NCBI GenBank assembly: GCA_003165455.1
Contig: PLUJ01000203.1
Location: 910 to 14,165, forward strand
Source: Acidobacteriaceae bacterium
GTDB lineage: Bacteria > Acidobacteriota > Terriglobia > Terriglobales > Acidobacteriaceae
Length of the DNA: 13,256 nucleotides
Reading direction: 5' to 3'
Positions within the stretch are counted from its first letter, which is position 1; every line of letters begins with the position of its first letter. Below the pieces are notes generated by a model that worked only from the letters and a program-made list of their open reading frames with translations, was not told the DNA's origin and did no database searches. Below are positions 6,704-13,256 of the stretch, piece by piece. Position numbers and translations under genes: made by a program.

Positions 6704-8086
6704 TCAGCCTACCGGCTGGCTCTTGTGCCACACATCGGCTTGCTCGTACGCGTGCGCCAGCCTCAACACCCAATCCTCCCTCCAGTGGGGCCCCGCGATC
6801 TGCAGCCCGATTGGCAGACCGCTCCTGGTGAACCCGCATGGCACGGAGATCGCGGGCAATCCCCACACGTTGAAGGGGCGGGTATTGCGCAGCAGGATCA
6901 ATTCCGCCGGACGCAGCGACTCCGGATCTTTTTTTAAATCGGCAATCGCGGGCGCCGGAATCGGCATGGTGGGCGTGACTAGCAAATCCACGTCAGCGAA
7001 AAAGTCACGAGCGCGCCGCCGCTCATGATCCATTTCGCGCCGCCGCCGAATATATTCCGCCGCGGAAATATCGGCTCCCGATCGGATCCGCCGCAAAGTT
7101 TCGGCTTGATACAGCTCCGGCGTCCGAGCCGCATCTTCCGCGTGATAGGCGTACGATTCGGCGGCTTGCACGGTTCGATCCGCCGGCACCTCGATCTGCA
7201 CATCATGAACACTGGATACCAAAGTCTTGATCACAGCAATCGCATCTTCTACGCCGGCGCGCACCTCGTCATCAAGGTCGTCAAAAAAATAAGCACGAGG
7301 AATTCCGACGCGCAACGACTTCGCACCCTGCCGCACGCCGGAAACGTAATCGGCTACAGGAACATCGGAGCTGCCCGGGTCCAGCGCGTCGTATCCCGCA
7401 ATCGCCTGTAGCACGGTTGCGGCATCGCCGACAGTCGCAGCCATCGGTCCAACATGATCGAGCGACCTTGAAAGCGGAATTACTCCTCGACAAGACACTC
7501 GGCCGAAAGTGGGTTTGATACCGACGCATCCGCACAACGCGGCCGGCTCACGGATCGATCCAGCCGTATCGGTGCCAATCGCGGCATAGCAAAGTCCCGC
7601 AGCCACGGCCGCAGCGGATCCTCCCGACGATCCCCCCGCGATGTGTTCTTCATTCCAGGGATTGTGAACGTCGCCAAAAAAGCTCACCAGCGAACTACCG
7701 CCGTAAGCAAATTCGTGAAGATTGTTCTTGCCAAGAATTACGGCTCCCGCTTCGCGCAGGCGGCGCACCACTTCCGCGTTCTCGCCAGCAATACGATCTT
7801 TATGCACTGCGCTGCCGGCAGTGGTTCGGATGCCGGCGACATCGATCAGATCTTTGATGGCAATTGGAATCCCATGAAGTGGGCCGCGCCATTGGCCTTT
7901 GGCGATTTCGACCTCCGCGGCGCTCGCCTCCGCCAACGCCGTTTCTGGCGTCACCGTAATGAAGGCATTCAGCGAGGGATTTAGTTTCTCGATCCTCTCG
8001 AGACATCCGCGCGTGAGTTCGACGGGAGAAATCTCTTTGCGCTGCAAGCGCGGCGCGAGTTCAACAATGCTATCCAATCGAGCCAT
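6704..8086 (-). CDS. Amidase signature family hydrolase
   Basis: A 460-residue cytoplasmic amide hydrolase. The Ser-cisSer-Lys triad is intact: K78 in IAIKDLIDVAG, S153 in GGSSGGSAAA and S177 in GTDTAGSIREPA. The spacing (75 and 24) is the same as in Staphylococcus GatA (79, 154, 178). The Gly-rich amidase signature and SRSLDHVGPMA follow. Length fits the family (450-500). It resembles the GatA subunit, but no gatB or gatC is nearby, and stand-alone amidases of this type act on varied small amides, so the substrate is not assigned. The ATG at 8086 (MARLDSIVELAPRL) was chosen because family members begin about there. GTG 8116 or ATG 8113 would add ten residues encoded by the tandem repeat next to it, with a badly spaced GGAAG. 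No strong ribosome binding site precedes 8086. Probably transcribed alone or with the VOC gene downstream. Confidence 0.93.
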   Translation of the reverse strand: MARLDSIVELAPRLQRKEISPVELTRGCLERIEKLNPSLNAFITVTPETALAEASAAEVEIAKGQWRGPLHGIPIAIKDLIDVAGIRTTAGSAVHKDRIAGENAEVVRRLREAGAVILGKNNLHEFAYGGSSLVSFFGDVHNPWNEEHIAGGSSGGSAAAVAAGLCYAAIGTDTAGSIREPAALCGCVGIKPTFGRVSCRGVIPLSRSLDHVGPMAATVGDAATVLQAIAGYDALDPGSSDVPVADYVSGVRQGAKSLRVGIPRAYFFDDLDDEVRAGVEDAIAVIKTLVSSVHDVQIEVPADRTVQAAESYAYHAEDAARTPELYQAETLRRIRSGADISAAEYIRRRREMDHERRRARDFFADVDLLVTPTMPIPAPAIADLKKDPESLRPAELILLRNTRPFNVWGLPAISVPCGFTRSGLPIGLQIAGPHWREDWVLRLAHAYEQADVWHKSQPVG

Positions 8087-8103
8087 AGTTTTCGGGCTGG
8101 CGC

Positions 8104-8164
8104 CAGTTCGCATCACTTCCGGTTCGCATCATTCCAGTTCGGATTATTCCAGTTCGCATCATTG
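8104..8164. repeat. Four-copy 15-bp tandem repeat in the amidase leader
   Basis: Consensus CAGTTCGCATCATTC. Copies at 8150-8164, 8135-8149 and 8120-8134 have a period of exactly 15; a fourth at 8104-8119 has one inserted base. Copies differ at one to three positions. On the minus strand a TACAAT -10-like box (8161-8166) overlaps the outermost copy, so the whole array would lie in the amidase 5' leader. A 15-bp unit is a multiple of three, so copy number can change without breaking an open frame. Read in one minus-strand frame it gives repeated MMRTG/IIRTG peptides. This could be an ordinary slippage array or a regulatory element. Confidence 0.75.
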
Positions 8165-8276
8165 TAGAGGACGCGGGAAAGCACGGGCTTAAGAAGGGCC
8201 GACCCAAAACTTCCCGAAACTGCAAACGCTCGCCGGATTTGTTGCACGAATAATCAGGCAACCCGGAACCAGGCAC

Positions 8277-8303
8277 TATAATCAAAAATCGTCGGTTCGA
8301 ACC
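8277..8303 (+). promoter_or_regulatory. Candidate -10 box and palindrome before the aldehyde dehydrogenase
   Basis: A perfect TATAAT at 8277-8282 lies 44 bases before the aldehyde dehydrogenase start, but no good -35 is found at 16-18 bases. Just downstream, GGTTCGAACC (8294-8303) is a perfect 10-bp palindrome placed where transcription would start, suggesting an operator. It looks like a tRNA T-arm, but no tRNA is present. The rest of the 8166-8326 gap shows nothing else recognisable. Confidence 0.35.
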
Positions 8304-8326
8304 CGAACAGGAAAATCCGAGACAAA

Positions 8327-9784
8327 ATGACGCGAATGACGATGACTCCGGTCGAGATGCCGGTTGCGACCCACGGCTTCTTTATCGACGGCCGCTGGAT
8401 GGACGAAGGTGACATCGTCGAGGTGAAATCTCCATTCGATGGCAGCGTTGTGGGCCGCGTGACGCAGGGGCGGCGGGAACATGCCGAGGCGGCGATCGCA
8501 GCTGCGGTCAAGGCTTTCGGGACTACGCGGAGACTTCCGGCATTCGAGCGGCAGAGGGTTCTGCGGCGCGTCGCCGAGTCTATTGCCGCGCGGCGCGAGG
8601 AGTTTGCGCGCACCATTGTGCAGGAGGCGGGCAAGCCCATCAAACTGGCGCGTACGGAAGTGGACCGTGCCGTCTTTATATTTAATGTAGCGGCCGAAGA
8701 AGCCACGCGAATTTACGGCGAGTATCTTCCTCTGGATTGGCAGGAATTTACAGCCGGGCGTTGGGGCATCGTGAAGCGCTTTCCGTTGGGCCCTGTCGCT
8801 GGAATTACTCCTTTCAATTTTCCTCTCCACCTGGTCGCTCACAAGGTTGCGCCGGCAATCGCCGCAGGATGCTCCATGGTGCTGAAACCTGCGCCGCAGA
8901 CTCCCATTTCTTCCCTGCTGCTTGCGGAGTGCATTCAGCAGGCAGGATGGCCGGACGGGGGATTGAACGTACTACCGCTCTCCAATGAGGACGCCAGCCT
9001 GCTGGTCACCGATGAGCGCATTAAGCTGATCAGTTTTACGGGTAGCGTGCCGGTGGGTTGGGACATCAAACGCCGAGCTGGAAAGAAAAAAGTGGCGCTC
9101 GAACTCGGCGGGAATGCAGGAGCAATCGTTCACAGCGATGCTGATCTGGCTTATGCCGCCGAGCGCTGCGTCACCGGCGGCTTTGCCTACGCAGGACAAA
9201 CCTGCATTTCGGTGCAGCGAATCCTGGTTGAGCAATCGGTTTATGGCAGGTTCACCGATCTTCTCGTCGAGGGCGTGAAAAAACTAACCACGGGCGATCC
9301 CATGGAGGAATCGACCGATGTCGGCCCTCTGATTCGCGAGAGCGATGCGGTTCGCGTGACGCAGTGGATCGAAGAGGCGATCCATTCCGGCGCTCGACTG
9401 CTCTGCGGCGGTGGACGGCAGGGTTCCGTGGTCGAACCCACCGTGCTGACCGGAACCAAGTCTGAAATGAAAGTGAATTGCCTGGAGATTTTCGGGCCGG
9501 TAGTAACGGTTGAACCTTATAACACCTTTGAAGAGGCGCTGCGGCGCATCAATCACTCGAACTACGGATTGCAGGCCGGCCTGTTCACCCGCGATGTGAA
9601 ATTGCTATTTCAGGCATATGACGAATTGGAGGTCGGCGCCGTGATCGCGGGCGACGTGCCTTCGTTCCGAATCGACCAGATGCCCTATGGAGGCATTAAG
9701 GATTCCGGCCTGGGGCGTGAAGGTTTGCGTTATGCGATCGAGGAAATGACCGAACCGAAATTATTGGTGATGAACGTGCATTAA
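8327..9784 (+). CDS. NAD(P)-dependent aldehyde dehydrogenase
   Basis: Oxidises an aldehyde to the carboxylic acid with NAD(P)+, in the cytoplasm. At 485 residues it has the standard length. Key residues are all present: N164 in TPFNFP (oxyanion hole), K187 in VLKPAPQTP (cofactor binding), SFTGSVPVG (nucleotide-binding turn, about 236-244), the general base E259 in LELGGN, and the nucleophile C293 in GQTCIS. EIFGPVV and the C-terminal MPYGGIKDSGLGREG complete the fold. The overall pattern resembles the non-phosphorylating glyceraldehyde-3-phosphate/lactaldehyde dehydrogenase branch more than the betaine aldehyde branch, but the substrate cannot be read from sequence. ATG 8327 was taken as the start; in-frame ATGs at 8336 and 8342 are alternatives, and the GAGAC just upstream is a weak ribosome binding site. 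It appears monocistronic, with a 277-base gap before actA. Confidence 0.95.
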   Translation: MTRMTMTPVEMPVATHGFFIDGRWMDEGDIVEVKSPFDGSVVGRVTQGRREHAEAAIAAAVKAFGTTRRLPAFERQRVLRRVAESIAARREEFARTIVQEAGKPIKLARTEVDRAVFIFNVAAEEATRIYGEYLPLDWQEFTAGRWGIVKRFPLGPVAGITPFNFPLHLVAHKVAPAIAAGCSMVLKPAPQTPISSLLLAECIQQAGWPDGGLNVLPLSNEDASLLVTDERIKLISFTGSVPVGWDIKRRAGKKKVALELGGNAGAIVHSDADLAYAAERCVTGGFAYAGQTCISVQRILVEQSVYGRFTDLLVEGVKKLTTGDPMEESTDVGPLIRESDAVRVTQWIEEAIHSGARLLCGGGRQGSVVEPTVLTGTKSEMKVNCLEIFGPVVTVEPYNTFEEALRRINHSNYGLQAGLFTRDVKLLFQAYDELEVGAVIAGDVPSFRIDQMPYGGIKDSGLGREGLRYAIEEMTEPKLLVMNVH

Positions 9785-9819
9785 CCAAATCGGACGAAGG
9801 CGGTCTGATTCCGTTTTGG
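9785..9819 (+). terminator. Imperfect inverted repeat immediately after the aldehyde dehydrogenase
   Basis: CCAAATCGGA (9785-9794) and TCCGTTTTGG (9810-9819) pair at nine of ten positions around a 15-base loop, beginning one base after the stop codon. No T run follows directly; the nearest are at 9847-9851 and 9879-9884. It is probably a 3'-end hairpin, and termination is uncertain. Confidence 0.35.
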
Positions 9820-9904
9820 CGATGTCAGAGATTCAAGTGCGGTTGGTTTTTATCAAACGGCGATTCAAACCGAGAATATTTTTTCGTTTCACGCAGAAAA
9901 TGGC

Positions 9905-9955
9905 GCGACAACAATCCATAAAATATTTATAATCGCGAGTTCTTATTAAACTGCG
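9905..9955 (+). promoter_or_regulatory. Candidate promoter and inverted repeat for the actAB operon
   Basis: GCGACA (9905-9910, four of six consensus) is separated by 17 bases from a perfect TATAAT (9928-9933), the best sigma-70-type pair in the window. Initiation would be near 9940, giving a leader of about 120 bases before actA. CGC(G)AGTT (9934-9941) and AACTGCG (9949-9955) form a 7-bp inverted repeat with one bulge over the expected start. A second TTGACG lies at 9996 without a matching -10. The remaining leader (9956-10061) shows no recognised structure. Confidence 0.4.
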
Positions 9956-10061
9956 AAACGAATTCAGTGGGTATTCTCTTTCGCCTTTTGAAAATTTGAC
10001 GTTCATAACCGGATCGGCTGGGTCTCCATAAATACATAAGTCTTAGAACGCGAACGAAAGC

Positions 10062-10760
10062 ATGTCGCAGATTTTCCATCGCAGTGCGAATACGTTGTCG
10101 CGAGCCACTATTTTTGGCGCGGTCTTTGTGATTGCCGCGCTCGGTTGGGTTGCGTACGAGGTTCAAAGCTCGCCTTACATTACTTATGCCGGAGTGCGGA
10201 AGCCGCAACCGGTCCCATTCAGTCATCAGCATCACGTTGCCGGGCTCGGGATCGACTGCCGGTACTGCCACACTTCGGTTGAAACATCCAGCTTCGCAGG
10301 CATTCCGCCCACAAAAACCTGCATGAATTGCCATTCGCAAATCTGGACGAATGCGCAACTGCTGGCTCCGGTGCGCGCCAGTTACCGATCGGGCGAATCG
10401 CTGCAGTGGACGCGGGTGAACCAGCTTCCCGATTTTGTGTACTTCAATCACAGCGTGCACGTGACCAAGGGAGTCGGGTGCAACACATGCCACGGCCCGG
10501 TCGATCAGATGCCGCTGATGTATCAGGCGGAATCTTTGCAGATGGAATGGTGCCTGGGCTGCCATCGCCAGCCGCAGAACAATTTGCGCCCGCGGGATCA
10601 GGTTTTTAATATGCGGTACATAGCGCCAAACAGCTCCCATCCGGTCGAAGTGGACGGCCAGAGTTATACGGACCAGACCACGCTCGGAATGGCTTTGGTG
10701 AAGAGATACAACGTTCGCAGTGTGGGGGATATTACGAGTTGCAATACGTGCCACCGGTAG
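10062..10760 (+). CDS. actA: Alternative complex III pentaheme cytochrome c subunit ActA
   Basis: Membrane-anchored multiheme cytochrome of alternative complex III, which takes electrons from quinol and passes them to a periplasmic carrier or directly to a terminal oxidase. The 232-residue product has one N-terminal hydrophobic segment (about 16-32, TIFGAVFVIAALGW) that serves as an anchor or uncleaved signal. Five CxxCH haem-c sites follow: C66-H70 (CRYCH), C87-H91 (CMNCH), C140-H144 (CNTCH), C164-H168 (CLGCH) and C227-H231 (CNTCH). His-rich FSHQHH (53-58) and FNHSVH (128-133) are suitable distal haem ligands. Length, haem count and its place directly before an ActB-like gene (25-base gap) identify ActA rather than a generic class III cytochrome. 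No strong ribosome binding site; GAAAG lies just upstream. Confidence 0.93.
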   Translation: MSQIFHRSANTLSRATIFGAVFVIAALGWVAYEVQSSPYITYAGVRKPQPVPFSHQHHVAGLGIDCRYCHTSVETSSFAGIPPTKTCMNCHSQIWTNAQLLAPVRASYRSGESLQWTRVNQLPDFVYFNHSVHVTKGVGCNTCHGPVDQMPLMYQAESLQMEWCLGCHRQPQNNLRPRDQVFNMRYIAPNSSHPVEVDGQSYTDQTTLGMALVKRYNVRSVGDITSCNTCHR

Positions 10761-10785
10761 AAGAAGGCAAGACCGAGATTCGGCA

Positions 10786-13256
10786 ATGAGCATGGAAGAA
10801 AAAAAATCGAGCGGTCACGAACAGGGCGAAGAGTTAAAGACGCGCGAAGAAGTTTGCCCCAGCAAAAAGGGCACATTGGATTTGGAATCCGTTCGCGGAC
10901 GAATCGATGCGATTGCCGACCACCAGTCTGGTCCTGAATATTGGCGAAGCCTTGAAGAGCTTGCCGGAAGCCCGGAGTTCCAGGAGCAACTGCACCGCGA
11001 GTTTCCGAAGGGCGCATCCGAGTGGGTGGATTCCGTGTCACGCCGCGGCTTCTTCAAGGCGATGGGCGCGTCCATGGCGCTGGCTGGGATGACCGGCTGC
11101 GTCAAGCTGCCGCTGGAAAAAATCGTTCCTTACGTTCGCCAGCCGGAAGAAGTCACGCCTGGACGGCCGATGTTCTATGCCACCGCGATGACGCTCGGCG
11201 GATATGCTAACCCGATCTTGGTCGAGAGCCATCTGGGACGCCCTACAAAGATTGAAGGAAATGCGCAGCATCCCGCCAGCCTTGGCGGCACCGATATTTT
11301 CGCCCAGGCATCGATCCTTGGAATGTACGATCCGGACCGCTCGCAGAGCGTGGTTTCGATCGGAGATCAGCGATCCTGGGAGTCTTTCGTTACGGCCATG
11401 CACGGTCCGCTCAGCGCACAGAAAACCTTGCAGGGTGCGGGGATTCGAATTCTGACTGGGACTACTTCTTCTCCTACGCTCTCGGATCAGATGCAAAGCT
11501 TTCTGAAGCTTTATCCGCAGGCCAAGTGGCATGTTTACGAACCGGTAAATCGCGACAACGTGCTCGAAGGCGCGAAGCTGGTCTTTGGCCAGCCGGTCGA
11601 GACTCGCTACGATTTTTCGAAAGCCGATGTAATCGTCTCGCTCGACGCCGATTTTCTGTATGCCGGGTTTCCGGGAAACGTGCGTTACATCCGCGATTTC
11701 GCCAGCCGCCGCGATCCCGACGGCAACATGAACCGGCTGAATGTGATCGAGAGCACGATGACGAGCACAGGGGCAAAGGCAGATCACCGACTGCCCGTAA
11801 AGGCTGCCTACTTCCCCACAATTTGTACGGGCCTGGCAACCGTCATCGGAGTGAAGACGGGAATCGCGGGCATAATGGGAATGCCAAGTGCGGATGTGAC
11901 AAAATTCCTGGGGCCGCTGATTAGCGACTTGAGGGATCACCGGGGTTCGAGCTTGGTTATCGCTGGCGACCACCAGCCCCCAACCGTGCATGCACTCGCC
12001 CATGCAATCAACGCAGAATTGGGTAACGTTGGCAAAACGGTTTTCTACACCGACCCCATTGACGCGAATCCAGTCAACCAGACAGATTCCCTGAAGGATC
12101 TCGCGGCCGATATGCAGGCCGGCAAAGTCGATCTGCTGGTCATCATTGGCTGCAATCCCGCCTATGACGCTCCAGTAGAGCTGGATTTCGCCAAATTACT
12201 GAAGAGCGACAAGACTCCGCTGCGGGTGCATCTTGGGCTCTATCAAGATGAGACCGCTGTTCTCTGTCAGTGGCACGTGAATCAGGCGCACGAGCTCGAA
12301 TCTTGGGGCGATGCCCGCGCCTACGATGGGACCGCGAGCATCATTCAACCGTTAATCGCGCCACTCTACAATGGCAAGACCGCGATCGAGTTCGTCGCGC
12401 TTCTCTCCGGCCAGTCCGACGCGACAAGTTACGATCTAGTCCGTGCTTACTGGCAGAAGCAGCATACCGCTGCGGACTTCGAAGCCTTCTGGCGCAGGTC
12501 GCTGCATGATGGCTGGATTGAAGGAACGGCTTACCAGCCGAAGACCTTTGCACCGAAGACCCCGAATTTCCCCGTGACGAATACAGCGGCTGCCAGTGTG
12601 AGCACAAACGCCATCGAGCTCAACATCCGCCGCGATCCCACCATCTACGACGGACAATTCTCCAACAACGGCTGGCTGCAGGAATTGCCCAAGCCTATGA
12701 CCAAGCTCACCTGGGACAACGCCGTGCTCATCGGCCCCAAGATGGCGGAGCGGCTGCAGGTTAAGACTTGCGACGTCGTCGAGCTCGAGCTGAATGGGAA
12801 AAAAGTTACCGGCCCGGTTTGGATTCAGGTCGGTCATCCCGACAATTCGGTCACCGTATTTCTCGGCTACGGCCGCAAACGCGCCGGCCGCGTTGGGACC
12901 GCGCAGGGCTTCGACGCTTATCCCCTGCGCACTTCAGCCGCTCCGTGGTTTGCAACCGGCCTGCAGATCCGCAAGACTGGGGACAAGTACGTGCTCGCCT
13001 CGACGCAGGGCTACCAATCGATGGACACACCCAACGGCGATCATCGTCCGTTGGTTCGGGAAACCACGCTCGAGGATTACCGCAAAGACCCCAACTTCGC
13101 CAAGGAAGAAGGAGAAGAGCCGGGGCCGGGGCTCACGCTCTACAAGCCTTATCCCTATAAAGAAGAAGATTACGCCTGGGGCATGGCGATCGATCTGAAT
13201 TCCTGCGTGGGCTGCAACAACTGCATGATCGCCTGCCAGTCGGAGAACAATATCGC
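10786..13256 (+). CDS. actB: Alternative complex III subunit ActB (Tat-exported, MopB-like plus Fe-S), partial at 3' end
   Basis: First 823 codons of the iron-sulfur subunit of alternative complex III; the gene continues past the window. Residues 1-84 form a long hydrophilic extension (YWRSLEELAGSPEFQEQL type) seen in MoCo/4Fe-4S proteins with an extended Tat signal. SRRGFFK at 85-91 is the twin-arginine motif, followed by a hydrophobic stretch and GMTGC with C105, a possible lipobox, suggesting a lipid-anchored periplasmic subunit. About 130-790 is a molybdopterin-oxidoreductase-like domain (for example VESHLGRPTKIEGNAQHP) lacking the N-terminal Fe-S cysteines of true molybdoenzymes, as known for ActB, which carries no Mo cofactor there. 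The 4Fe-4S part starts at 807 with C-V-G-C-N-N-C-M-I-A-C (C807, C810, C813, C817). A second ATG two codons in is an alternative start. Likely co-transcribed with actA; actC-F would be expected downstream. Confidence 0.93.
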   Translation, partial: MSMEEKKSSGHEQGEELKTREEVCPSKKGTLDLESVRGRIDAIADHQSGPEYWRSLEELAGSPEFQEQLHREFPKGASEWVDSVSRRGFFKAMGASMALAGMTGCVKLPLEKIVPYVRQPEEVTPGRPMFYATAMTLGGYANPILVESHLGRPTKIEGNAQHPASLGGTDIFAQASILGMYDPDRSQSVVSIGDQRSWESFVTAMHGPLSAQKTLQGAGIRILTGTTSSPTLSDQMQSFLKLYPQAKWHVYEPVNRDNVLEGAKLVFGQPVETRYDFSKADVIVSLDADFLYAGFPGNVRYIRDFASRRDPDGNMNRLNVIESTMTSTGAKADHRLPVKAAYFPTICTGLATVIGVKTGIAGIMGMPSADVTKFLGPLISDLRDHRGSSLVIAGDHQPPTVHALAHAINAELGNVGKTVFYTDPIDANPVNQTDSLKDLAADMQAGKVDLLVIIGCNPAYDAPVELDFAKLLKSDKTPLRVHLGLYQDETAVLCQWHVNQAHELESWGDARAYDGTASIIQPLIAPLYNGKTAIEFVALLSGQSDATSYDLVRAYWQKQHTAADFEAFWRRSLHDGWIEGTAYQPKTFAPKTPNFPVTNTAAASVSTNAIELNIRRDPTIYDGQFSNNGWLQELPKPMTKLTWDNAVLIGPKMAERLQVKTCDVVELELNGKKVTGPVWIQVGHPDNSVTVFLGYGRKRAGRVGTAQGFDAYPLRTSAAPWFATGLQIRKTGDKYVLASTQGYQSMDTPNGDHRPLVRETTLEDYRKDPNFAKEEGEEPGPGLTLYKPYPYKEEDYAWGMAIDLNSCVGCNNCMIACQSENNI

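Noticed and set aside
6704..8086. Calling the amidase gatA
   Set aside because: Triad spacing matches GatA, but all amidase-signature enzymes share it, and gatB/gatC are not present in the window.
8240..8325. tRNA gene suggested by the T-arm-like GGTTCGAACC
   Set aside because: No acceptor stem, D-arm or anticodon arm can be built at the right distances.
9927..10793. 288-residue minus-strand open frame
   Set aside because: Antisense to actA, whose five CxxCH sites prove the plus-strand frame.
11038..12003. 321-residue minus-strand open frame
   Set aside because: Antisense to actB; no family motif, and long shadows are common opposite GC-rich genes.

Overview
The window looks like chromosomal DNA of an acidobacterium (Terriglobia/Koribacter-like). 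This is an inference from three things: an alternative complex III operon start (actA-actB), a DUF3857/transglutaminase/TPR exported protein with a C-terminal region I associate with acidobacterial TPR proteins, and moderately GC-rich, Shine-Dalgarno-using genes. No species can be named. There are no RNA genes, insertion sequences, phage genes or CRISPR arrays, and no gene-free stretch over 300 bases. The three longest gaps (about 240-277 bases) are described under their promoter features.

Left part (1-2291): purM and purN, consecutive steps 5 and 3 of de novo purine synthesis, lie in tandem on the minus strand. The 97-base gap between them holds a tandem heptamer array plus an inverted copy that can fold into a stem-loop just upstream of purN. 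A 58-residue one-helix membrane protein with an excellent ribosome binding site lies upstream of purM on the same strand. The first 115 bases hold no complete gene. A hairpin followed by a T-rich stretch at 116-151 suggests that a plus-strand gene ends off the left edge.

Middle (2292-8165): a 1094-residue exported DUF3857-transglutaminase-TPR protein on the plus strand, then two minus-strand genes. One is an unusual membrane-anchored VOC (glyoxalase-fold) protein. The other is an amidase-signature hydrolase with an intact Lys-Ser-Ser triad, whose leader consists largely of a 15-bp tandem repeat.

Right part (8166-13256): an NAD(P)-dependent aldehyde dehydrogenase, then actA (pentaheme cytochrome c) and the first 823 codons of actB (Tat-exported molybdopterin-oxidoreductase-like/ferredoxin fusion). 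These begin an alternative complex III, a quinol:electron-acceptor oxidoreductase that replaces cytochrome bc1 in bacteria that have it. actB runs off the right edge inside its first 4Fe-4S motif.

Most genes are housekeeping or metabolic and there is no obvious new multi-gene system. The items most worth a second look are the membrane-VOC fusion, the purM-purN intercistronic structure, the 15-bp repeat leader of the amidase, and the small membrane protein next to purM.
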